Below are positions 25,907 through 36,798 of a DNA stretch of 64,000 bases, piece after piece. Position numbers and translations under genes: made by a program. This DNA is from Halobacterium salinarum DSM 3754 (GTDB lineage: Archaea > Halobacteriota > Halobacteria > Halobacteriales > Halobacteriaceae): the NCBI RefSeq assembly GCF_008124605.1, contig NZ_VRYN01000001.1, positions 148,772-212,771 of the forward strand, in the 5' to 3' direction. Under the pieces are notes generated by a model. The model did not search any database. It had not been told where the DNA came from and saw only the letters and a list, made by a program, of their open reading frames with translations. Numbering within the stretch: position 1 is the stretch's first letter; every line of letters begins with the position of its first letter.

Positions 25907-26914
25907 ATGCCACAGCCAAACCGACCACGCAAAGGCTCGATGGGGTTCAGTCCCCGCAAGCGCGCGGAGAGCGAAGTACCGCGCTTCAACTCGTGGCCCG
26001 CCGACGACGGTGAAGTCGGCCTCCAGGGCTTCGCTGGCTACAAGGCCGGCATGACCCACGTCGTCCTCGTTGACGACAAGGCCAACGCACCGACCGAGGG
26101 CATGGAGACGACCGTCCCCGTGACGGTCGTCGAAACGCCGCCCATGCGGGCGGCGGCCGTCCGCCTCTACGAGGACACGCCGTACGGCAAGAAGCCGCTA
26201 ACGGAAGTCTGGGCGGACGACACCCACGAGTCGCTCGACCGCACGCTCTCTGTCCCCGACGAGGGCGGAGATACAGACGAACTGATCGAGGCGCTCGACA
26301 CCGAGGAAATCGCCGACATCCGTGTCATCACGCACACGGTCCCCGGCGACACCGCAGGCGTCCCGAAGAAAAACCCGGACGTGATGGAGACTCGCGTCGG
26401 CGGCGGCACGCTCGCCGACCGACTGGAGTTCGCTGCCGACCTCATCGAGGACGGCGGCGTCCACGCGTTCGGCGATGTGTTCCGCGCCGGCGAGTTCACC
26501 GACGCCGCGGGCATCACCAAAGGCAAGGGCACCCAGGGCCCCGTCAAGCGCTGGGGCGTCCAGAAGCGAAAGGGCAAGCACGCCCGCCAGGGCTGGCGGC
26601 GCCGCATCGGTAACCTCGGCCCGTGGAACCCCTCTCGGGTTCGCTCGACGGTTCCACAGCAGGGCCAGACCGGCTACCACCAGCGCACCGAACTGAACAA
26701 ACGCCTCATCGACATCAACGATGGGGACGAGCCGACGCCGGACGGCGGCTTCCCGAACTACGGCGAAGTCGACGGCCCGTACACGCTCGTGAAAGGCTCG
26801 GTGCCCGGCCCGGAGCAGCGCCTCGTGCGCTTCCGGCCGGCCGTCCGGCCGAACGAATCGCCGCGCCTCGATCCGGAGGTGCGGTACGTGAGCACCGCAT
26901 CCAACCAGGGATAA
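25907..26914 (+). CDS. rpl3: 50S ribosomal protein L3
   Basis: Archaeal uL3, 335 residues, starting MPQPNRPRKGSMGFSPRKRA. The basic central loop around KGTQGPVKRWGVQKRKGKHA reaches the peptidyl-transferase region of 23S rRNA, and HARQGWRRRIGNLGPWNPSR is a strong family signature. Acts early in large-subunit assembly. First ribosomal protein of the operon, 4 bases after the methyltransferase gene. Confidence 0.98.
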   Translation: MPQPNRPRKGSMGFSPRKRAESEVPRFNSWPADDGEVGLQGFAGYKAGMTHVVLVDDKANAPTEGMETTVPVTVVETPPMRAAAVRLYEDTPYGKKPLTEVWADDTHESLDRTLSVPDEGGDTDELIEALDTEEIADIRVITHTVPGDTAGVPKKNPDVMETRVGGGTLADRLEFAADLIEDGGVHAFGDVFRAGEFTDAAGITKGKGTQGPVKRWGVQKRKGKHARQGWRRRIGNLGPWNPSRVRSTVPQQGQTGYHQRTELNKRLIDINDGDEPTPDGGFPNYGEVDGPYTLVKGSVPGPEQRLVRFRPAVRPNESPRLDPEVRYVSTASNQG

Positions 26915-26917
26915 TTT

Positions 26918-27670
26918 ATGCAGGTAACCGTACGCGACCTGGACGGCGACGACGCTGGCACGCTTGACCTGCCGCGGGTCTTCGAGGAACCGGTCCGCCC
27001 GGACCTCGTGAAGCGAGCCGTGCTCGCCGCTCAGGCCAATCGGACACAGGAGTACGGCGCGGACGAGTACGCCGGCCTGCGCACCACCGCCGAGTCACAG
27101 GGGAGTGGCCGTGGAATGGCCCACGTGCCGAAAGCAAACGGGCAGGGTGCCCGTGTGCCCCAGACTGTCGGCGGCCGGAAAGCGCACCCGCCGAAAGCCG
27201 AGAAAGACCACGGTCTCGACGTCAACGACAAGGAGCGCAAGGCCGCCGTTCGGGCCGCTGTCGCGGCGACCACGGACAGCGAGCTGGTGGCCGACCGCGG
27301 CCACAACTTCGACGACGACGTCGAGTTTCCCCTCGTTGTCAGCGACGACTTCGAGGATCTCGTGAAAACCCAGGACGTCGTTTCCCTCCTGGAGGCGCTT
27401 GGCGTCCACGCGGACATCGAGCGCGCAGACGAGGGCCGCACCGTTCGTGCCGGCCAGGGGACGCTGCGCGGCCGCAAATACCAGGAGCCGACGTCGATCC
27501 TGTTCGTCACGGCCAGCGAGAGCGGGCCGTCGACGGCCGCCCGCAACCTCGCGGGCGTCGACGTGGCGACCGGTCGTGAAGTGAACGCCGAGGACCTCGC
27601 GCCGGGCGCGGAGCCGGGCCGACTGACGGTGTGGACCGAAAGCGCCGTCGAGGAGGTGGCACAGCGATGA
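26918..27670 (+). CDS. rpl4: 50S ribosomal protein L4 (L1e)
   Basis: uL4, 250 residues. The long extended loop ([20 protein letters not shown], then GGRKAHPPK) lines the peptide exit tunnel. The globular part ends in [20 protein letters not shown]. Starts 3 bases after L3; its stop overlaps the L23 start (ATGA). Confidence 0.98.
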   Translation: MQVTVRDLDGDDAGTLDLPRVFEEPVRPDLVKRAVLAAQANRTQEYGADEYAGLRTTAESQGSGRGMAHVPKANGQGARVPQTVGGRKAHPPKAEKDHGLDVNDKERKAAVRAAVAATTDSELVADRGHNFDDDVEFPLVVSDDFEDLVKTQDVVSLLEALGVHADIERADEGRTVRAGQGTLRGRKYQEPTSILFVTASESGPSTAARNLAGVDVATGREVNAEDLAPGAEPGRLTVWTESAVEEVAQR

Positions 27671-27921
27671 GTTCGATCATCGACTACCCACTGGTGACCG
27701 AGAAGGCGATGGACGAGATGGACTTCCAGAACAAGCTCCAGTTCATCGTCGACATCGACGCGGCGAAACCCGAGATCCGGGATGTCGTCGAGTCGGAGTA
27801 CGACGTCACGGTCGTCGACGTGAACACACAGATCACGCCCGAAGCCGAGAAGAAGGCAACGGTGAAACTCTCCGCGGAGGACGACGCCCAAGACGTCGCC
27901 TCCCGCATCGGGGTGTTCTGA
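27667..27921 (+). CDS. rpl23: 50S ribosomal protein L23
   Basis: uL23, 84 residues, from [19 protein letters not shown]. Sits at the tunnel exit, where SRP docks. Short archaeal form. ATGA overlap with L4 supports the ATG at 27667. Confidence 0.97.
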   Translation: MSSIIDYPLVTEKAMDEMDFQNKLQFIVDIDAAKPEIRDVVESEYDVTVVDVNTQITPEAEKKATVKLSAEDDAQDVASRIGVF

Positions 27922-27923
27922 GA

Positions 27924-28646
27924 ATGGGACGCAGGATCCAAGGGCAGCGACGCGGGCGCGGGACGTCGACGTTCCGTGCGCCGTCGCACCGATACAAGGC
28001 CGAACTGTCGCACAAGCGAACCGAGGACACGGACGTGCTGGCCGGCGAGGTCATCGACGTGGAACACGACCCGGCGCGCAGCGCGCCGGTCGCCCGCGTC
28101 GCCTTCGAGGACGACGACCAGCGCCTCGTGCTCGCCAGCGAGGGCGTCGGTGTCGGCGACACCATCGAGATCGGGATCTCCGCCACGATCGAGGAGGGCA
28201 ACACCCTCCCGCTGGCGGAGATCCCCGAGGGAGTGCCGGTCTGCAACGTCGAAAGTCATCCGGGCGACGGCGGCAAGTTCGCCCGCGCGGGCGGCGTCAA
28301 CGCCGACCTGGTGACCCACGAGCGTGACGCCACGATCGTGGAGCTGCCGTCCGGCGAGACGAAGCGCCTCTCCCCGGACTGCCGCGCAACCATCGGCGTG
28401 GTGGCGGGCGGTGGCCGGACCGAGAAGCCGTTCGTGAAGGCTGGCAACAAGCACCACAAGATGAAGGCGCGCGGGACGAAGTGGCCCCGCGTGCGTGGTG
28501 TTGCGATGAACGCCGTCGACCACCCGTTCGGTGGCGGTGGCCGCCAGCACCCGGGCCGACCGAAGTCGGTCTCCCGGGACGCAGCACCCGGCCGCAAGGT
28601 CGGAGACATCGCCTCCAAGCGGACGGGCCGCGGGGGCAACGAGTAA
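27924..28646 (+). CDS. rpl2: 50S ribosomal protein L2
   Basis: uL2, 240 residues, needed for subunit joining and peptidyl-transferase structure. N-terminal [20 protein letters not shown] is the archaeal form, and the C-terminal [18 protein letters not shown] is the conserved loop near the active centre. Two bases after L23. Confidence 0.98.
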   Translation: MGRRIQGQRRGRGTSTFRAPSHRYKAELSHKRTEDTDVLAGEVIDVEHDPARSAPVARVAFEDDDQRLVLASEGVGVGDTIEIGISATIEEGNTLPLAEIPEGVPVCNVESHPGDGGKFARAGGVNADLVTHERDATIVELPSGETKRLSPDCRATIGVVAGGGRTEKPFVKAGNKHHKMKARGTKWPRVRGVAMNAVDHPFGGGGRQHPGRPKSVSRDAAPGRKVGDIASKRTGRGGNE

Positions 28647-28649
28647 ACC

Positions 28650-29072
28650 ATGAGTACGGAATACCGAACCGGCCGTGAGGGGGAGTTCACCTACCGCGGC
28701 CACGACCTCGACGAGCTGCAGGAGATGAGCCTGGAGGACGTCGCGGAACTGCTTCCCGCACGCCAGCGGCGAACCATCACCCGTGGCCTCTCCGAGGAGC
28801 ACCACAAGGTGCTCGCGGAGGCACGCGAGTCGGGCACCGAGGAAACGGCGAACAACCCGATCCGAACGCACCTGCGTGATATGCCGGTGCTGCCGGAGTT
28901 CGTCGGCCTGACGTTCGCTGTGTACACCGGCCAGGAGTTCGAGCGTGTCGAGGTCCAGCCCGAGATGATCGGGCATTACCTCGGCGAGTTCCAGCTCACG
29001 CGGTCGTCGGTCGAACACGGGCAGGCGGGCATCGGCGCGACCCGCTCCTCGAAGTTCGTGCCGCTCAAATAA
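28650..29072 (+). CDS. rps19: 30S ribosomal protein S19
   Basis: uS19, 140 residues, in the head of the small subunit near the A-site t[23 protein letters not shown] and [20 protein letters not shown] are family signatures. A helical N-terminal extension (about 1-45) is typical of archaeal and eukaryotic forms. Confidence 0.97.
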   Translation: MSTEYRTGREGEFTYRGHDLDELQEMSLEDVAELLPARQRRTITRGLSEEHHKVLAEARESGTEETANNPIRTHLRDMPVLPEFVGLTFAVYTGQEFERVEVQPEMIGHYLGEFQLTRSSVEHGQAGIGATRSSKFVPLK

Positions 29073-29075
29073 ACC

Positions 29076-29546
29076 ATGGGAATCAGCTACAGCGTGGACG
29101 TGGACTCGGAGGCGTCGGCGAAAGCCATGCTCCGAGAGCGCTCCATCAGTCTGAAGCACAGCAAGGCCATCGCCCGCGAGATCAGCGGGGAAACGGTCGC
29201 CGACGCGAAAGAGTACCTCCAGGCGGTCATCGACGAGGAGCGATCCGTGCCGTTCAAGCAGCACAACAGCGGCGTCGGTCACCGGAACGACATCGACGGC
29301 TGGGACGCCGGGCGCTACCCGGAGAAGGCCTCGAAGGACTTCCTGAAGCTGCTGTCGAACGTATCGAACAACGCCGACCAGCAGGGGTTCGACGCCGACG
29401 AGATGGTGATCGAGCACGTCGCCCCGCACAAGGTCGGTGAGAGCCAGGGCCGCAAACCCCGTGCGATGGGGCGCGCGACCACGTGGAACGCGACGCTCTG
29501 TGACGTCGAGATCGTCGTGACCGAGACCGAGGAGGTGACCGCCTGA
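29076..29546 (+). CDS. rpl22: 50S ribosomal protein L22
   Basis: uL22, 156 residues. Its beta-hairpin (about 105-135, around RKPRAMGRATTWNA) forms the tunnel constriction with L4. Three bases after S19; its stop shares a base with the S3 start. Confidence 0.97.
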   Translation: MGISYSVDVDSEASAKAMLRERSISLKHSKAIAREISGETVADAKEYLQAVIDEERSVPFKQHNSGVGHRNDIDGWDAGRYPEKASKDFLKLLSNVSNNADQQGFDADEMVIEHVAPHKVGESQGRKPRAMGRATTWNATLCDVEIVVTETEEVTA

Positions 29547-30454
29547 TGGCGGACGAACTCGAATTCATCGAACAAGGACTTCAGCGCAGTCAGATCGACG
29601 AGTTCTTCGCTGAGGAGCTGGCACGCGCCGGCTACGGCGGGATGGAACTCGCGCCGACGCCGATGGGCATGCAGATCGTCCTGAAGGCCGAGAAGCCCGG
29701 GATGGTCATCGGGAAAGGCGGGAAGAACATCCGGAAGATCACCACACAGCTCGAGGAGCGATTCGACCTCGAAGACCCACAGATCGACGTGCAGGAGGTC
29801 GAGGAGCCCGACCTGAACGCGCAGATCGTCGCCGACCGGCTGGCGAACGCGCTCGAACGTGGCTGGTACTTCCGGAAGGCCGGCCACACCACGATCGACC
29901 GCATCATGGAGTCCGGCGCGCTCGGCGCGGAGATCGTGCTGAGCGGGAAGGTCACCGGGAACCGCGGTCGCGTCGAGAAGTTCAACCGCGGCTACATCAA
30001 GCACAACGGCGAGCCCGCCGAGGAGATCGTCGACCACGGCAAAGGCGTTGCCGTGATGAAGCTCGGCACCATCGGCGTGAACGTGAAGATCATCCCGCCG
30101 AACGCCGAACTCCCCGACGACTTCGAGATCCAGGAGGACGCGGACATCGAAGACCTCGTCGTGGACGAGGCCGAGGCCGGCGAGGACCTCGAAGAGCTGC
30201 TTGAGGGCGAGGACGCGGACGCCGAGGACGCCGACGCCGATGCGGCGGCCGAACCGGAGTCCGAGCCCGCCGACTTCGAGGACGAGGAGGTCATCGAGAC
30301 CGACGACGACGTCGAAGAGGAACTCGACGAGCTCGCCGACGCGGTCGAAGGCGAGGACGAGGACGACGAGTTCAGTGACGTCGACGACGAGGCCGCCGAC
30401 ACCGCCGAGGACCTCCTCGATGAGATGGACGACGAGGACGGAGGTGCCGAATAA
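29546..30454 (+). CDS. rps3: 30S ribosomal protein S3 with acidic C-terminal tail
   Basis: uS3, 302 residues, at the mRNA entry channel. A KH domain has [12 protein letters not shown] (54-65) and a conserved body runs to about 190. The last hundred residues are almost wholly Asp/Glu/Ala, a haloarchaeal extension absent from bacterial S3 and probably flexible. TGATG overlap with L22 and TAATG overlap with L29. Confidence 0.97.
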   Translation: MADELEFIEQGLQRSQIDEFFAEELARAGYGGMELAPTPMGMQIVLKAEKPGMVIGKGGKNIRKITTQLEERFDLEDPQIDVQEVEEPDLNAQIVADRLANALERGWYFRKAGHTTIDRIMESGALGAEIVLSGKVTGNRGRVEKFNRGYIKHNGEPAEEIVDHGKGVAVMKLGTIGVNVKIIPPNAELPDDFEIQEDADIEDLVVDEAEAGEDLEELLEGEDADAEDADADAAAEPESEPADFEDEEVIETDDDVEEELDELADAVEGEDEDDEFSDVDDEAADTAEDLLDEMDDEDGGAE

Positions 30455-30669
30455 TGGCGATCCTCTACACGAGCGAGATCCGTGACATGACGCCGGCGGA
30501 GCGTGAGGCCGAACTCGAGGAGCTCCGGACCGAGCTCTTGAACTCGAAAGCCGTGAAAGCGGCCGGTGGCGCGCCGGACAATCCGGGCCGCATCAGCGAG
30601 CTGCGGAAGACCATCGCCCGCATCAAGACGGTGCAGCGAGAGGAAGGCGACCTCGCGGACGACGAATAA
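30454..30669 (+). CDS. rpl29: 50S ribosomal protein L29
   Basis: uL29, 71 residues, a helical hairpin near the tunnel exit: [20 protein letters not shown] then [18 protein letters not shown]. Overlaps the S3 stop. Confidence 0.97.
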   Translation: MAILYTSEIRDMTPAEREAELEELRTELLNSKAVKAAGGAPDNPGRISELRKTIARIKTVQREEGDLADDE

Positions 30670-30677
30670 CGACAGAT

Positions 30678-31049
30678 ATGACGACCATCACACCCGAATC
30701 GCTGCCGCGACACGAGCTGCTGGGCCTGCACGCGCGGGTCGCTGCGGACACCGATCAGTCGCGGGTGGGGATCGCCGGACGCGTCGTCGACGAGACGATG
30801 CAGACGGTGGTACTCCGGACTGCGTCGGGTGTGGCACAAGTCCCCAAGAAGGGGGCGACATTCGAGTTCCGTCTCACAGATGAAGCTGCGGCCCCGGACA
30901 ACGGGGTCGGGACCGCGTTCAAACCTGCAGGTGGCGAGACACGCCAAACCACTGGCGAGAGCGTGGCCTACGTTACGGTGGATGGAGGACGATTGCTCTC
31001 ACGACCCGAGCGGCGCTCCGAAAACGGAGTTGATTCGAAATGGCGATAG
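30678..31049 (+). CDS. rnp1: Ribonuclease P protein component 1 (Rpp29/Pop4)
   Basis: Protein subunit of archaeal RNase P, which trims tRNA 5' leaders. 123 residues with the Sm-like barrel core: [18 protein letters not shown], then [15 protein letters not shown]. The usual archaeal place is between L29 and S17. Overlaps the S17 start by 10 bases, so translation is probably linked. Confidence 0.93.
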   Translation: MTTITPESLPRHELLGLHARVAADTDQSRVGIAGRVVDETMQTVVLRTASGVAQVPKKGATFEFRLTDEAAAPDNGVGTAFKPAGGETRQTTGESVAYVTVDGGRLLSRPERRSENGVDSKWR

Positions 31050-31369
31050 GACTGAACGTAACAGAACCGGAGGGCACGTGCTCCGACGAGGACTGTCCGT
31101 TCCACGGGAATCTTTCCGTGCGCGGGCAGGTCTTGGAGGGTGAAGTGGCGTCCACAGACATGGAGAAAACCGTTGTCGTCGAACGCGAGTACGACGTGTT
31201 CGTGCCGAAGTACGACCGCTACATGAAGCGGCGGTCGCGCGTTCCGGCACACGCACCAGAGTGCTTCGACATCAGTGTCGGCGACACGGTGAGCATCGCA
31301 GAAACCCGACCGCTTTCGAAGACCAAATCCCACGTGGTCGTCGAGATCACGGACGGAGGTGACGCCTGA
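31040..31369 (+). CDS. rps17: 30S ribosomal protein S17
   Basis: uS17, 109 residues. OB-fold rRNA-binding core ([34 protein letters not shown]). The N-terminal [10 protein letters not shown] adds a Cys/His site typical of the archaeal form. Its last base is the first of the L14 ATG. Confidence 0.97.
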   Translation: MAIGLNVTEPEGTCSDEDCPFHGNLSVRGQVLEGEVASTDMEKTVVVEREYDVFVPKYDRYMKRRSRVPAHAPECFDISVGDTVSIAETRPLSKTKSHVVVEITDGGDA

Positions 31370-31767
31370 TGGAAGCCATCAAGGCGGACATCACCCAGGG
31401 ATTGGAGAAGGGCTCGCTGATCACGTGCGCCGACAACACTGGCGCACGCGAGCTCAAAATCACGAGCGTGATGGGGTATCAAGGACGAAAGAACCGCCAC
31501 CCGAAGGCTGGACTGGGCGACACGATCACCGTCTCAGTCACCAAAGGGACCCCGGAGATGCGTCGGCAGGTGCTTGAGGCCGTTGTCGTGCGCCAGCGCA
31601 AGCCCATTCGACGCCCGGACGGGACTCGCGTGAAATTCGAGGACAACGCCGCGGTCATCATCGACGACCTCGGCGAGCCTCGCGGGACCGAGATCAAGGG
31701 CCCGATTTCGCGTGAGGTGGCCGAACGGTACGGGACCATCGCGAGTACCGCGACGATGATCGTATAG
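31369..31767 (+). CDS. rpl14: 50S ribosomal protein L14
   Basis: uL14, 132 residues, at the subunit interface. [15 protein letters not shown] is the family signature and [18 protein letters not shown] the C-terminus. Overlaps the S17 stop. Confidence 0.98.
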   Translation: MEAIKADITQGLEKGSLITCADNTGARELKITSVMGYQGRKNRHPKAGLGDTITVSVTKGTPEMRRQVLEAVVVRQRKPIRRPDGTRVKFEDNAAVIIDDLGEPRGTEIKGPISREVAERYGTIASTATMIV

Positions 31768-31771
31768 AACC

Positions 31772-32128
31772 ATGAGCGAGCAACCACACAAACAGCGAAC
31801 TCGCACGAAGCGCGCGTCGCTGCACGAGAAGCAAGACCAAGTGCGGGCAACGCTGTCCGAGGAGCTCCGCGAGGAGTACGGCCAGCGCAACGTCCGCGTG
31901 AACGTCGGCGACACCGTCGAGGTCATGCGTGGCGACGACGCCGGTGAGGACGGCGAAGTCACCGACGTCGACCTGCGGGACGCCGAGGTCTTCGTTGAGG
32001 GTGTCACGGTGGAGGCCGCCGACGGCGAGGAGACGCCGCGGCCGGTGGAGTCGAGTAACCTCCGCGTGACCGACCTCGATCTCGATGACGACATGCGCGT
32101 CGAGCGACTGGAAGGTGACAACGAATGA
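31772..32128 (+). CDS. rpl24: 50S ribosomal protein L24
   Basis: uL24, 118 residues. A basic N-terminus ([20 protein letters not shown]) precedes the KOW motif [20 protein letters not shown], and an acidic tail follows. Overlaps S4e by 4 bases (ATGA). Confidence 0.97.
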
Positions 32129-32826
32129 CGAATCACCAGAAGCGACTTTCGGTACCGAAATCCTGGCCCGTCGAGCGGAAGACGGAGACGTTCACCGCGA
32201 AGGCCGGGGCCGGCCCGCACGGCGAATCCGGCGTGCCACTGGTCGTTGTGCTTCGGGACGTCCTGGAGTACGTCGACGACACGAGCGAGGCGCAGTACGC
32301 CATCAACACGGACGGCGTGCTCGTCAACGGCGACTCGGTCGGCGACGTCAACCGTCCGATCGGGATGTTCGACATCCTGGCGTTCCCGGACCGCGACGAG
32401 TACTACCGCGTGTTCCCCGACGAGGGCGGTCGACTCGGCCTCACGGAGATCGACGCGGACGCGGCCGGCAGCAAGCTGAACAAAGTCACTGACAAGACGA
32501 CCGTGTCGGGCGGTCGCACACAGTTGAACTTCCACGACGGCTCGAACCTCGCCCTCGATGAGGACGCGTACGCGGGCGGGGACTCGGTCGTCGTCGACAC
32601 CGACACCAACGAGATCGTCGCGCACTTCCAGTACGAGGAGGGCGCGCTGGTCACCGCGGTTGCCGGCCAGCACGCCGGCGACATCGGTGAGATCGCCGAG
32701 ATCAACGTGCAGCCGGGCAGCGCGAGCAACACCGTCCGGGTGGACGACGAGAACGGCGGCTTCGAGACGATCGCGGAGTACGTCGTCGTCATCGACGAGA
32801 ACTTCGTGGAGGAGGATGACGAATGA
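32125..32826 (+). CDS. rps4e: 30S ribosomal protein S4e
   Basis: eS4, 233 residues, archaeal/eukaryotic only. Begins [19 protein letters not shown], carries an S4-like RNA-binding segment ([20 protein letters not shown]), and a C-terminal KOW region ([13 protein letters not shown]). ATGA overlaps at both ends. Confidence 0.97.
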
Positions 32827-33350
32827 GCGAGACTGACAGCACTGACTTCCACGAGATGCGGGAGCCCCGCATCGAGAAGGTCGTCGTCCACATGGGCGTC
32901 GGCCAGGGTGGGGTCGAGCTCCAGAACGCCGAGACGATCCTCGAAGCGATCACCGGCCAGCAGACGGTTCGTACGAAGGCCAAAAGCCCGGAGCCCGAGT
33001 TCGGGCTGCGGCAGGGCGACCCGATCGGCGCGAAGGTCACGCTGCGCGACGACACCGCAGTGGATTTCCTGGAGCGCGCGCTGCCGGCCGCTGATCTCGA
33101 CCGCCGGCAGTTCGACAACACGGGGAACGTGAGCTTCGGCATCGAAGAGCACACCGACTTCCCCAGCCAGGAGTACGACCCGAACATCGGAATCTACGGG
33201 ATGGACGTGACGGTGAACCTCACGCGTCCCGGCTACCGGGTTGCGAAGCGCGACCAGGGTACGCGACAGATTCCGTCGAATCACCGACTCAACTCCGAGG
33301 ACGCGGTGTCGTTCCTCGTATCCAACTTCGACGTGGAGGTCAACGAATGA
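32823..33350 (+). CDS. rpl5: 50S ribosomal protein L5
   Basis: uL5, 175 residues, binds 5S rRNA in the central protuberance. [18 protein letters not shown] and [18 protein letters not shown] are diagnostic. ATGA overlap with S14. Confidence 0.97.
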
Positions 33351-33505
33351 GCGAGACGGACGGCGAAGCCGAAGAGACGGGTCAGACACACGAGTGCCGA
33401 CGCTGTGGCCGCGAACAGGGCCTCGTCGGCAAGTACGACATCTGGCTGTGTCGACAGTGCTTCCGAGAGATCGCCCGTTCGATGGGCTTCAAGAAGTACA
33501 GCTAA
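33347..33505 (+). CDS. rps14: 30S ribosomal protein S14 (zinc-binding)
   Basis: uS14, only 52 residues. Zinc site C-x2-C...C-x2-C in HECRRCGRE and WLCRQCFRE, then the C-terminus SMGFKKYS. Acidic N-terminal extension [15 protein letters not shown]. The ATG overlaps the L5 stop, and S8 starts 3 bases after its stop. Confidence 0.96.
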   Translation: MSETDGEAEETGQTHECRRCGREQGLVGKYDIWLCRQCFREIARSMGFKKYS

Positions 33506-33507
33506 CA

Positions 33508-33900
33508 ATGACGGCAAACGATCCACTGTCCGACGCACTCTCCGGCATCGATAACGCCGAGAGCGTCGGCCATCTCACACACACGGTAGCGCCCGCCTCG
33601 AACATGGTTGGCTCCGTCCTCGAGGTCTTCTACGACCGCGGGTACATCGACGGCTTCGAGTTCGTCGACAACGGGAAAGCCGGCCGATTCGAGGTCGAAC
33701 TGAAAGGTGCCATCAACGAGTGCGGTCCGGTGAACCCACGCTACTCCGTGGGGGCGGACGGCTTCGAGCAGTGGGAGAAGCGATACCTCCCGGCTCGGGA
33801 CTACGGCTCGCTCGTTGTGACGACCAGCCACGGCATCATGAGCCACTACGAGGCCCGCGAGGCCGGCATCGGTGGCCAGGTCATCGCGTACGTATACTGA
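33508..33900 (+). CDS. rps8: 30S ribosomal protein S8
   Basis: uS8, 130 residues, binds the central domain of 16S rRNA. Begins MTANDPLSDALSGIDNAE and has the C-terminal signature TTSHGIMSHYEAREAGIGG. ATG at 33508 follows S14 directly. Confidence 0.98.
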   Translation: MTANDPLSDALSGIDNAESVGHLTHTVAPASNMVGSVLEVFYDRGYIDGFEFVDNGKAGRFEVELKGAINECGPVNPRYSVGADGFEQWEKRYLPARDYGSLVVTTSHGIMSHYEAREAGIGGQVIAYVY

Positions 33901-33903
33901 ACC

Positions 33904-34440
33904 ATGGCACGAGTCGAAATCGAAATTCCGGATGACGTGACGGCCGAGGTCGACCACCTCGATCTCACCGTTGAAGGCCCCGAGGGGTCCGTAACACGGC
34001 GCCTCTGGTATCCTGACGTTGACGTGTCCGTCGAGGACGACGCTGTCGTCGTCGCCAGCGAGGTCGACGACGCGAAGACGGACTCGACGGTCGGGACCTT
34101 CGAGAGCCACGTGGCGAACATGTTCCACGGGGTTAGCGAGGGCTGGGAGTACAAGCTCGAAGTGCATTACTCTCACTTCCCGATGCAGGTCGACGTGGAG
34201 GGCGAGGAAGTCGTGATTCAGAACTTCCTCGGCGAGAAGGCAGCCCGTCGCACACAGATCCGTGGTGACACGGACGTGGTCGTGGACGACGAGGAGGTCA
34301 CGCTCAGCGGCCCGAGTATCGAGGACGTCGGCCAGACGGCGGCCGACATCGAACAGCTAACGCGGGTCACCGACAAGGACACGCGCGTCTTCCAGGACGG
34401 CGTCTACATCGTCGAGAAGCCCGCGAAAGGAGGTGCCTGA
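33904..34440 (+). CDS. rpl6: 50S ribosomal protein L6
   Basis: uL6, 178 residues, near the factor-binding site. Two repeated beta-sheet domains, with YKLEVHYSHFPMQVDVEGEE at the joint and SIEDVGQTAADIEQLTRV in the second. Confidence 0.98.
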   Translation: MARVEIEIPDDVTAEVDHLDLTVEGPEGSVTRRLWYPDVDVSVEDDAVVVASEVDDAKTDSTVGTFESHVANMFHGVSEGWEYKLEVHYSHFPMQVDVEGEEVVIQNFLGEKAARRTQIRGDTDVVVDDEEVTLSGPSIEDVGQTAADIEQLTRVTDKDTRVFQDGVYIVEKPAKGGA

Positions 34441-34443
34441 TAG

Positions 34444-35163
34444 ATGAGCGACGAGAACGACACACCCGAAGAACTCGCCGATATCTCCGGCGTCGGGCCG
34501 TCGAAGGCCGAGGCGCTTGCGGAGGCCGGCTTCGAGTCAGTCGCGGACGTGCAGGCGGCCGACCAGAGCGAGCTCGCCGAGGCCGACGGAATCGGGAACG
34601 CGCTCGCAGCGCGCATCAAGGCCGACGTTGGTGGCCTGGAAGTCGAGGCCGACACCGACGCCGAAGTCGAGGAAGTCGGCGGCGACGACGAGGCGGACAC
34701 CGACGCGGACGTGGAGACCGAGCTGCGGGCCCGCGGGCTGACCGAGAAGACCCCGGACCTCAGCGAGGACGAGCAGCGACTGCTCCAGAAGCGGCGCAGC
34801 GTCAACACGCCGCAGTTCAACCGCCAGGACTACCACAAGAAAAAGCGCACCCCGACGTCGTGGCGGCGACCGAAGGGCACGCTGTCCAAGCAGCGCCGCG
34901 GCATCAAGGGGAAAGGCGACACCGTCGAAGCCGGGTTCCGAACGCCGACGGCGGTTCGCGGCAAACACCCCAGCGGGTTCGAGGAAGTGCGCGTGCACAA
35001 CACCGACGACCTCGCGGGCGTGGACCCCGACACCGAGGCGGCGCGGATCGCCTCGAAGGTCGGTGCTCGCAAGCGCGAGCGAATCGAAGAGCACGCCGAA
35101 TCACAGGGCATTCGTGTCCTGAACCCGACGTACGTCGAAGTGGAGGTCGAGGACAATGAGTGA
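34444..35163 (+). CDS. rpl32e: 50S ribosomal protein L32e with helix-hairpin-helix extension
   Basis: eL32, 239 residues. The core starts near residue 110 ([26 protein letters not shown]). The N-terminal third is a helix-hairpin-helix domain ([20 protein letters not shown], 11-30) and an acidic linker, an extension seen in haloarchaea. Three bases after L6; overlaps L19e by 8 bases. Confidence 0.96.
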   Translation: MSDENDTPEELADISGVGPSKAEALAEAGFESVADVQAADQSELAEADGIGNALAARIKADVGGLEVEADTDAEVEEVGGDDEADTDADVETELRARGLTEKTPDLSEDEQRLLQKRRSVNTPQFNRQDYHKKKRTPTSWRRPKGTLSKQRRGIKGKGDTVEAGFRTPTAVRGKHPSGFEEVRVHNTDDLAGVDPDTEAARIASKVGARKRERIEEHAESQGIRVLNPTYVEVEVEDNE

Positions 35164-35605
35164 TCTGAGCGCACAGAAACGCCTCGCGGCTGACGTGCTG
35201 GATGTCGGCGAGAACCGCGTGTGGTTCGACCCTGACGCCCAGTCCGAGATCGCCGACGCGATCACGCGCGAGGACATCCGTGAGCTGGTCGCGGACGGCA
35301 CCATCGACGCCGAGGACACCCAGGGCAACTCTCGGGGTCGCGCGCGAGAGCGCGACGCCAAGGAGTCCTACGGGCACAAGAAGGGCGCTGGCTCCCGGAA
35401 GGGGAAAGCCGGCGCGCGGCAGAACGAGAAGCGCGAGTACGTCGCTGGCATCCGTGCCCAGCGACAGCAGCTCCGGGAGCTGCGCGACGACGGGACGCTG
35501 TCCCCCGCGCAGTACCGCGAGATGTACAACATGGCAAACGGCGGCGAGTTCGATAGCGTTCGGCGCTTGACGAACTACGTCGAAGAGAACTACGGTGATA
35601 GCTAA
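35156..35605 (+). CDS. rpl19e: 50S ribosomal protein L19e
   Basis: eL19, 149 residues, forms an inter-subunit bridge through its long C-terminal helix. [20 protein letters not shown] and the basic stretch [20 protein letters not shown] are diagnostic. The stop shares a base with the L18 start. Confidence 0.97.
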   Translation: MSDLSAQKRLAADVLDVGENRVWFDPDAQSEIADAITREDIRELVADGTIDAEDTQGNSRGRARERDAKESYGHKKGAGSRKGKAGARQNEKREYVAGIRAQRQQLRELRDDGTLSPAQYREMYNMANGGEFDSVRRLTNYVEENYGDS

Positions 35606-36156
35606 TGGCGACAGGACCTAGATACAAGGTGCCGATGCGGCGCCGCCGCGAGGTCCGGACGGACTACCATCAGAGGTTGCGCCTCCTGAAGTCGGGGAAA
35701 CCCCGGCTTGTCGCTCGCAAGAGCAACAAGCACGTCACGGCGCAGCTGGTCACGACCGGCCCGGACGGCGACGAGACAGTTGCAAGCGCACATTCCAGTG
35801 ACCTCGACGCGTACGGCTGGGCGGCTCCCACGGGGAACCTGCCGGCAGCGTACCTGACGGGGCTGCTCGCTGGACAGCGCGCGGTGGACGCGGGCGTCGA
35901 GGAGGCGGTCCTCGACATCGGCCTGAACACGGCCACCCCGGGTTCGAAGGTGTTCGCCATCCAGGAGGGCGCGATCGATGCCGGCCTGGACGTTCCGCAC
36001 AACGACTCCGTGCTGGCGGACTGGAGTCGCACCCGCGGCGAGCATATCGCGGAGTACGCTGAGAGTCTCGACGAGCCGCTGTACAGCGGTGACTTCGACG
36101 CAACGGCGCTTCCCGCGCATTTCGACGAAACACGGGAAGCCATCATGGAGGACTAA
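35605..36156 (+). CDS. rpl18: 50S ribosomal protein L18
   Basis: uL18, 183 residues, binds 5S rRNA with L5. Begins [20 protein letters not shown], contains RLRLLKSGKPRLVARKSNKH and ends with the archaeal C-terminal extension. Confidence 0.97.
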   Translation: MATGPRYKVPMRRRREVRTDYHQRLRLLKSGKPRLVARKSNKHVTAQLVTTGPDGDETVASAHSSDLDAYGWAAPTGNLPAAYLTGLLAGQRAVDAGVEEAVLDIGLNTATPGSKVFAIQEGAIDAGLDVPHNDSVLADWSRTRGEHIAEYAESLDEPLYSGDFDATALPAHFDETREAIMED

Positions 36157-36159
36157 CAC

Positions 36160-36798
36160 ATGAGCTACAACGACACCTGGCAACCGAAGACCCGCCTCGG
36201 CGGCCTCGTGCAGGACGGGGAGGTCGAGGACATGTCGGAGGCCCTCGACACCGGGCTGCCCCTGAAGGAGCCAGAGATCGTCGACCAGCTCCTGCCGGGG
36301 TTGGACGACGAAGTGCTGGACATCAATATGGTGCAGCGGATGACCGACTCCGGTCGCCGCGTGAAGTTCCGATGCGTCGTTGCGATCGGGAACCGCGACG
36401 GCTACGTCGGCTACGCGGAGGGCCGCGACGATCAGGTCGGCGGCGCCATCCAGAAAGCGATCGAGGTAGCGAAGCTGAACATCATCGACGTCTCCCGCGG
36501 CTGTGGGTCCTGGGAGTGTGGCTGTGGGCGTCCCCACACCGTCGCACTCAAGTCCACCGGCAAGGCGGGCAGCGTCGACGTGGAGCTGATGCCGGCACCC
36601 CGCGGCCTCGGGCTCGCGGGCGGTGAAACGGTCCAGCACGTGCTCGAGCTCGCTGGCATCGACGACGTGTGGACGCGGTCCTCGGGGAAGACGCGCACGA
36701 CGGTGAACTTCGCGAAGGCGACGTTCAACGCGCTGCGTGAGACCTCCGAAGCGCGTGTGCCACAGCACGCACGCGAGGAACGCGAGGTGATCGAGTGA
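36160..36798 (+). CDS. rps5: 30S ribosomal protein S5
   Basis: uS5, 212 residues, at the decoding-site back side. dsRBD-like half ([37 protein letters not shown]), with the archaeal Cys-rich insert [14 protein letters not shown], then the second fold. The stop overlaps the L30 start (TGATG). Confidence 0.98.
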   Translation: MSYNDTWQPKTRLGGLVQDGEVEDMSEALDTGLPLKEPEIVDQLLPGLDDEVLDINMVQRMTDSGRRVKFRCVVAIGNRDGYVGYAEGRDDQVGGAIQKAIEVAKLNIIDVSRGCGSWECGCGRPHTVALKSTGKAGSVDVELMPAPRGLGLAGGETVQHVLELAGIDDVWTRSSGKTRTTVNFAKATFNALRETSEARVPQHAREEREVIE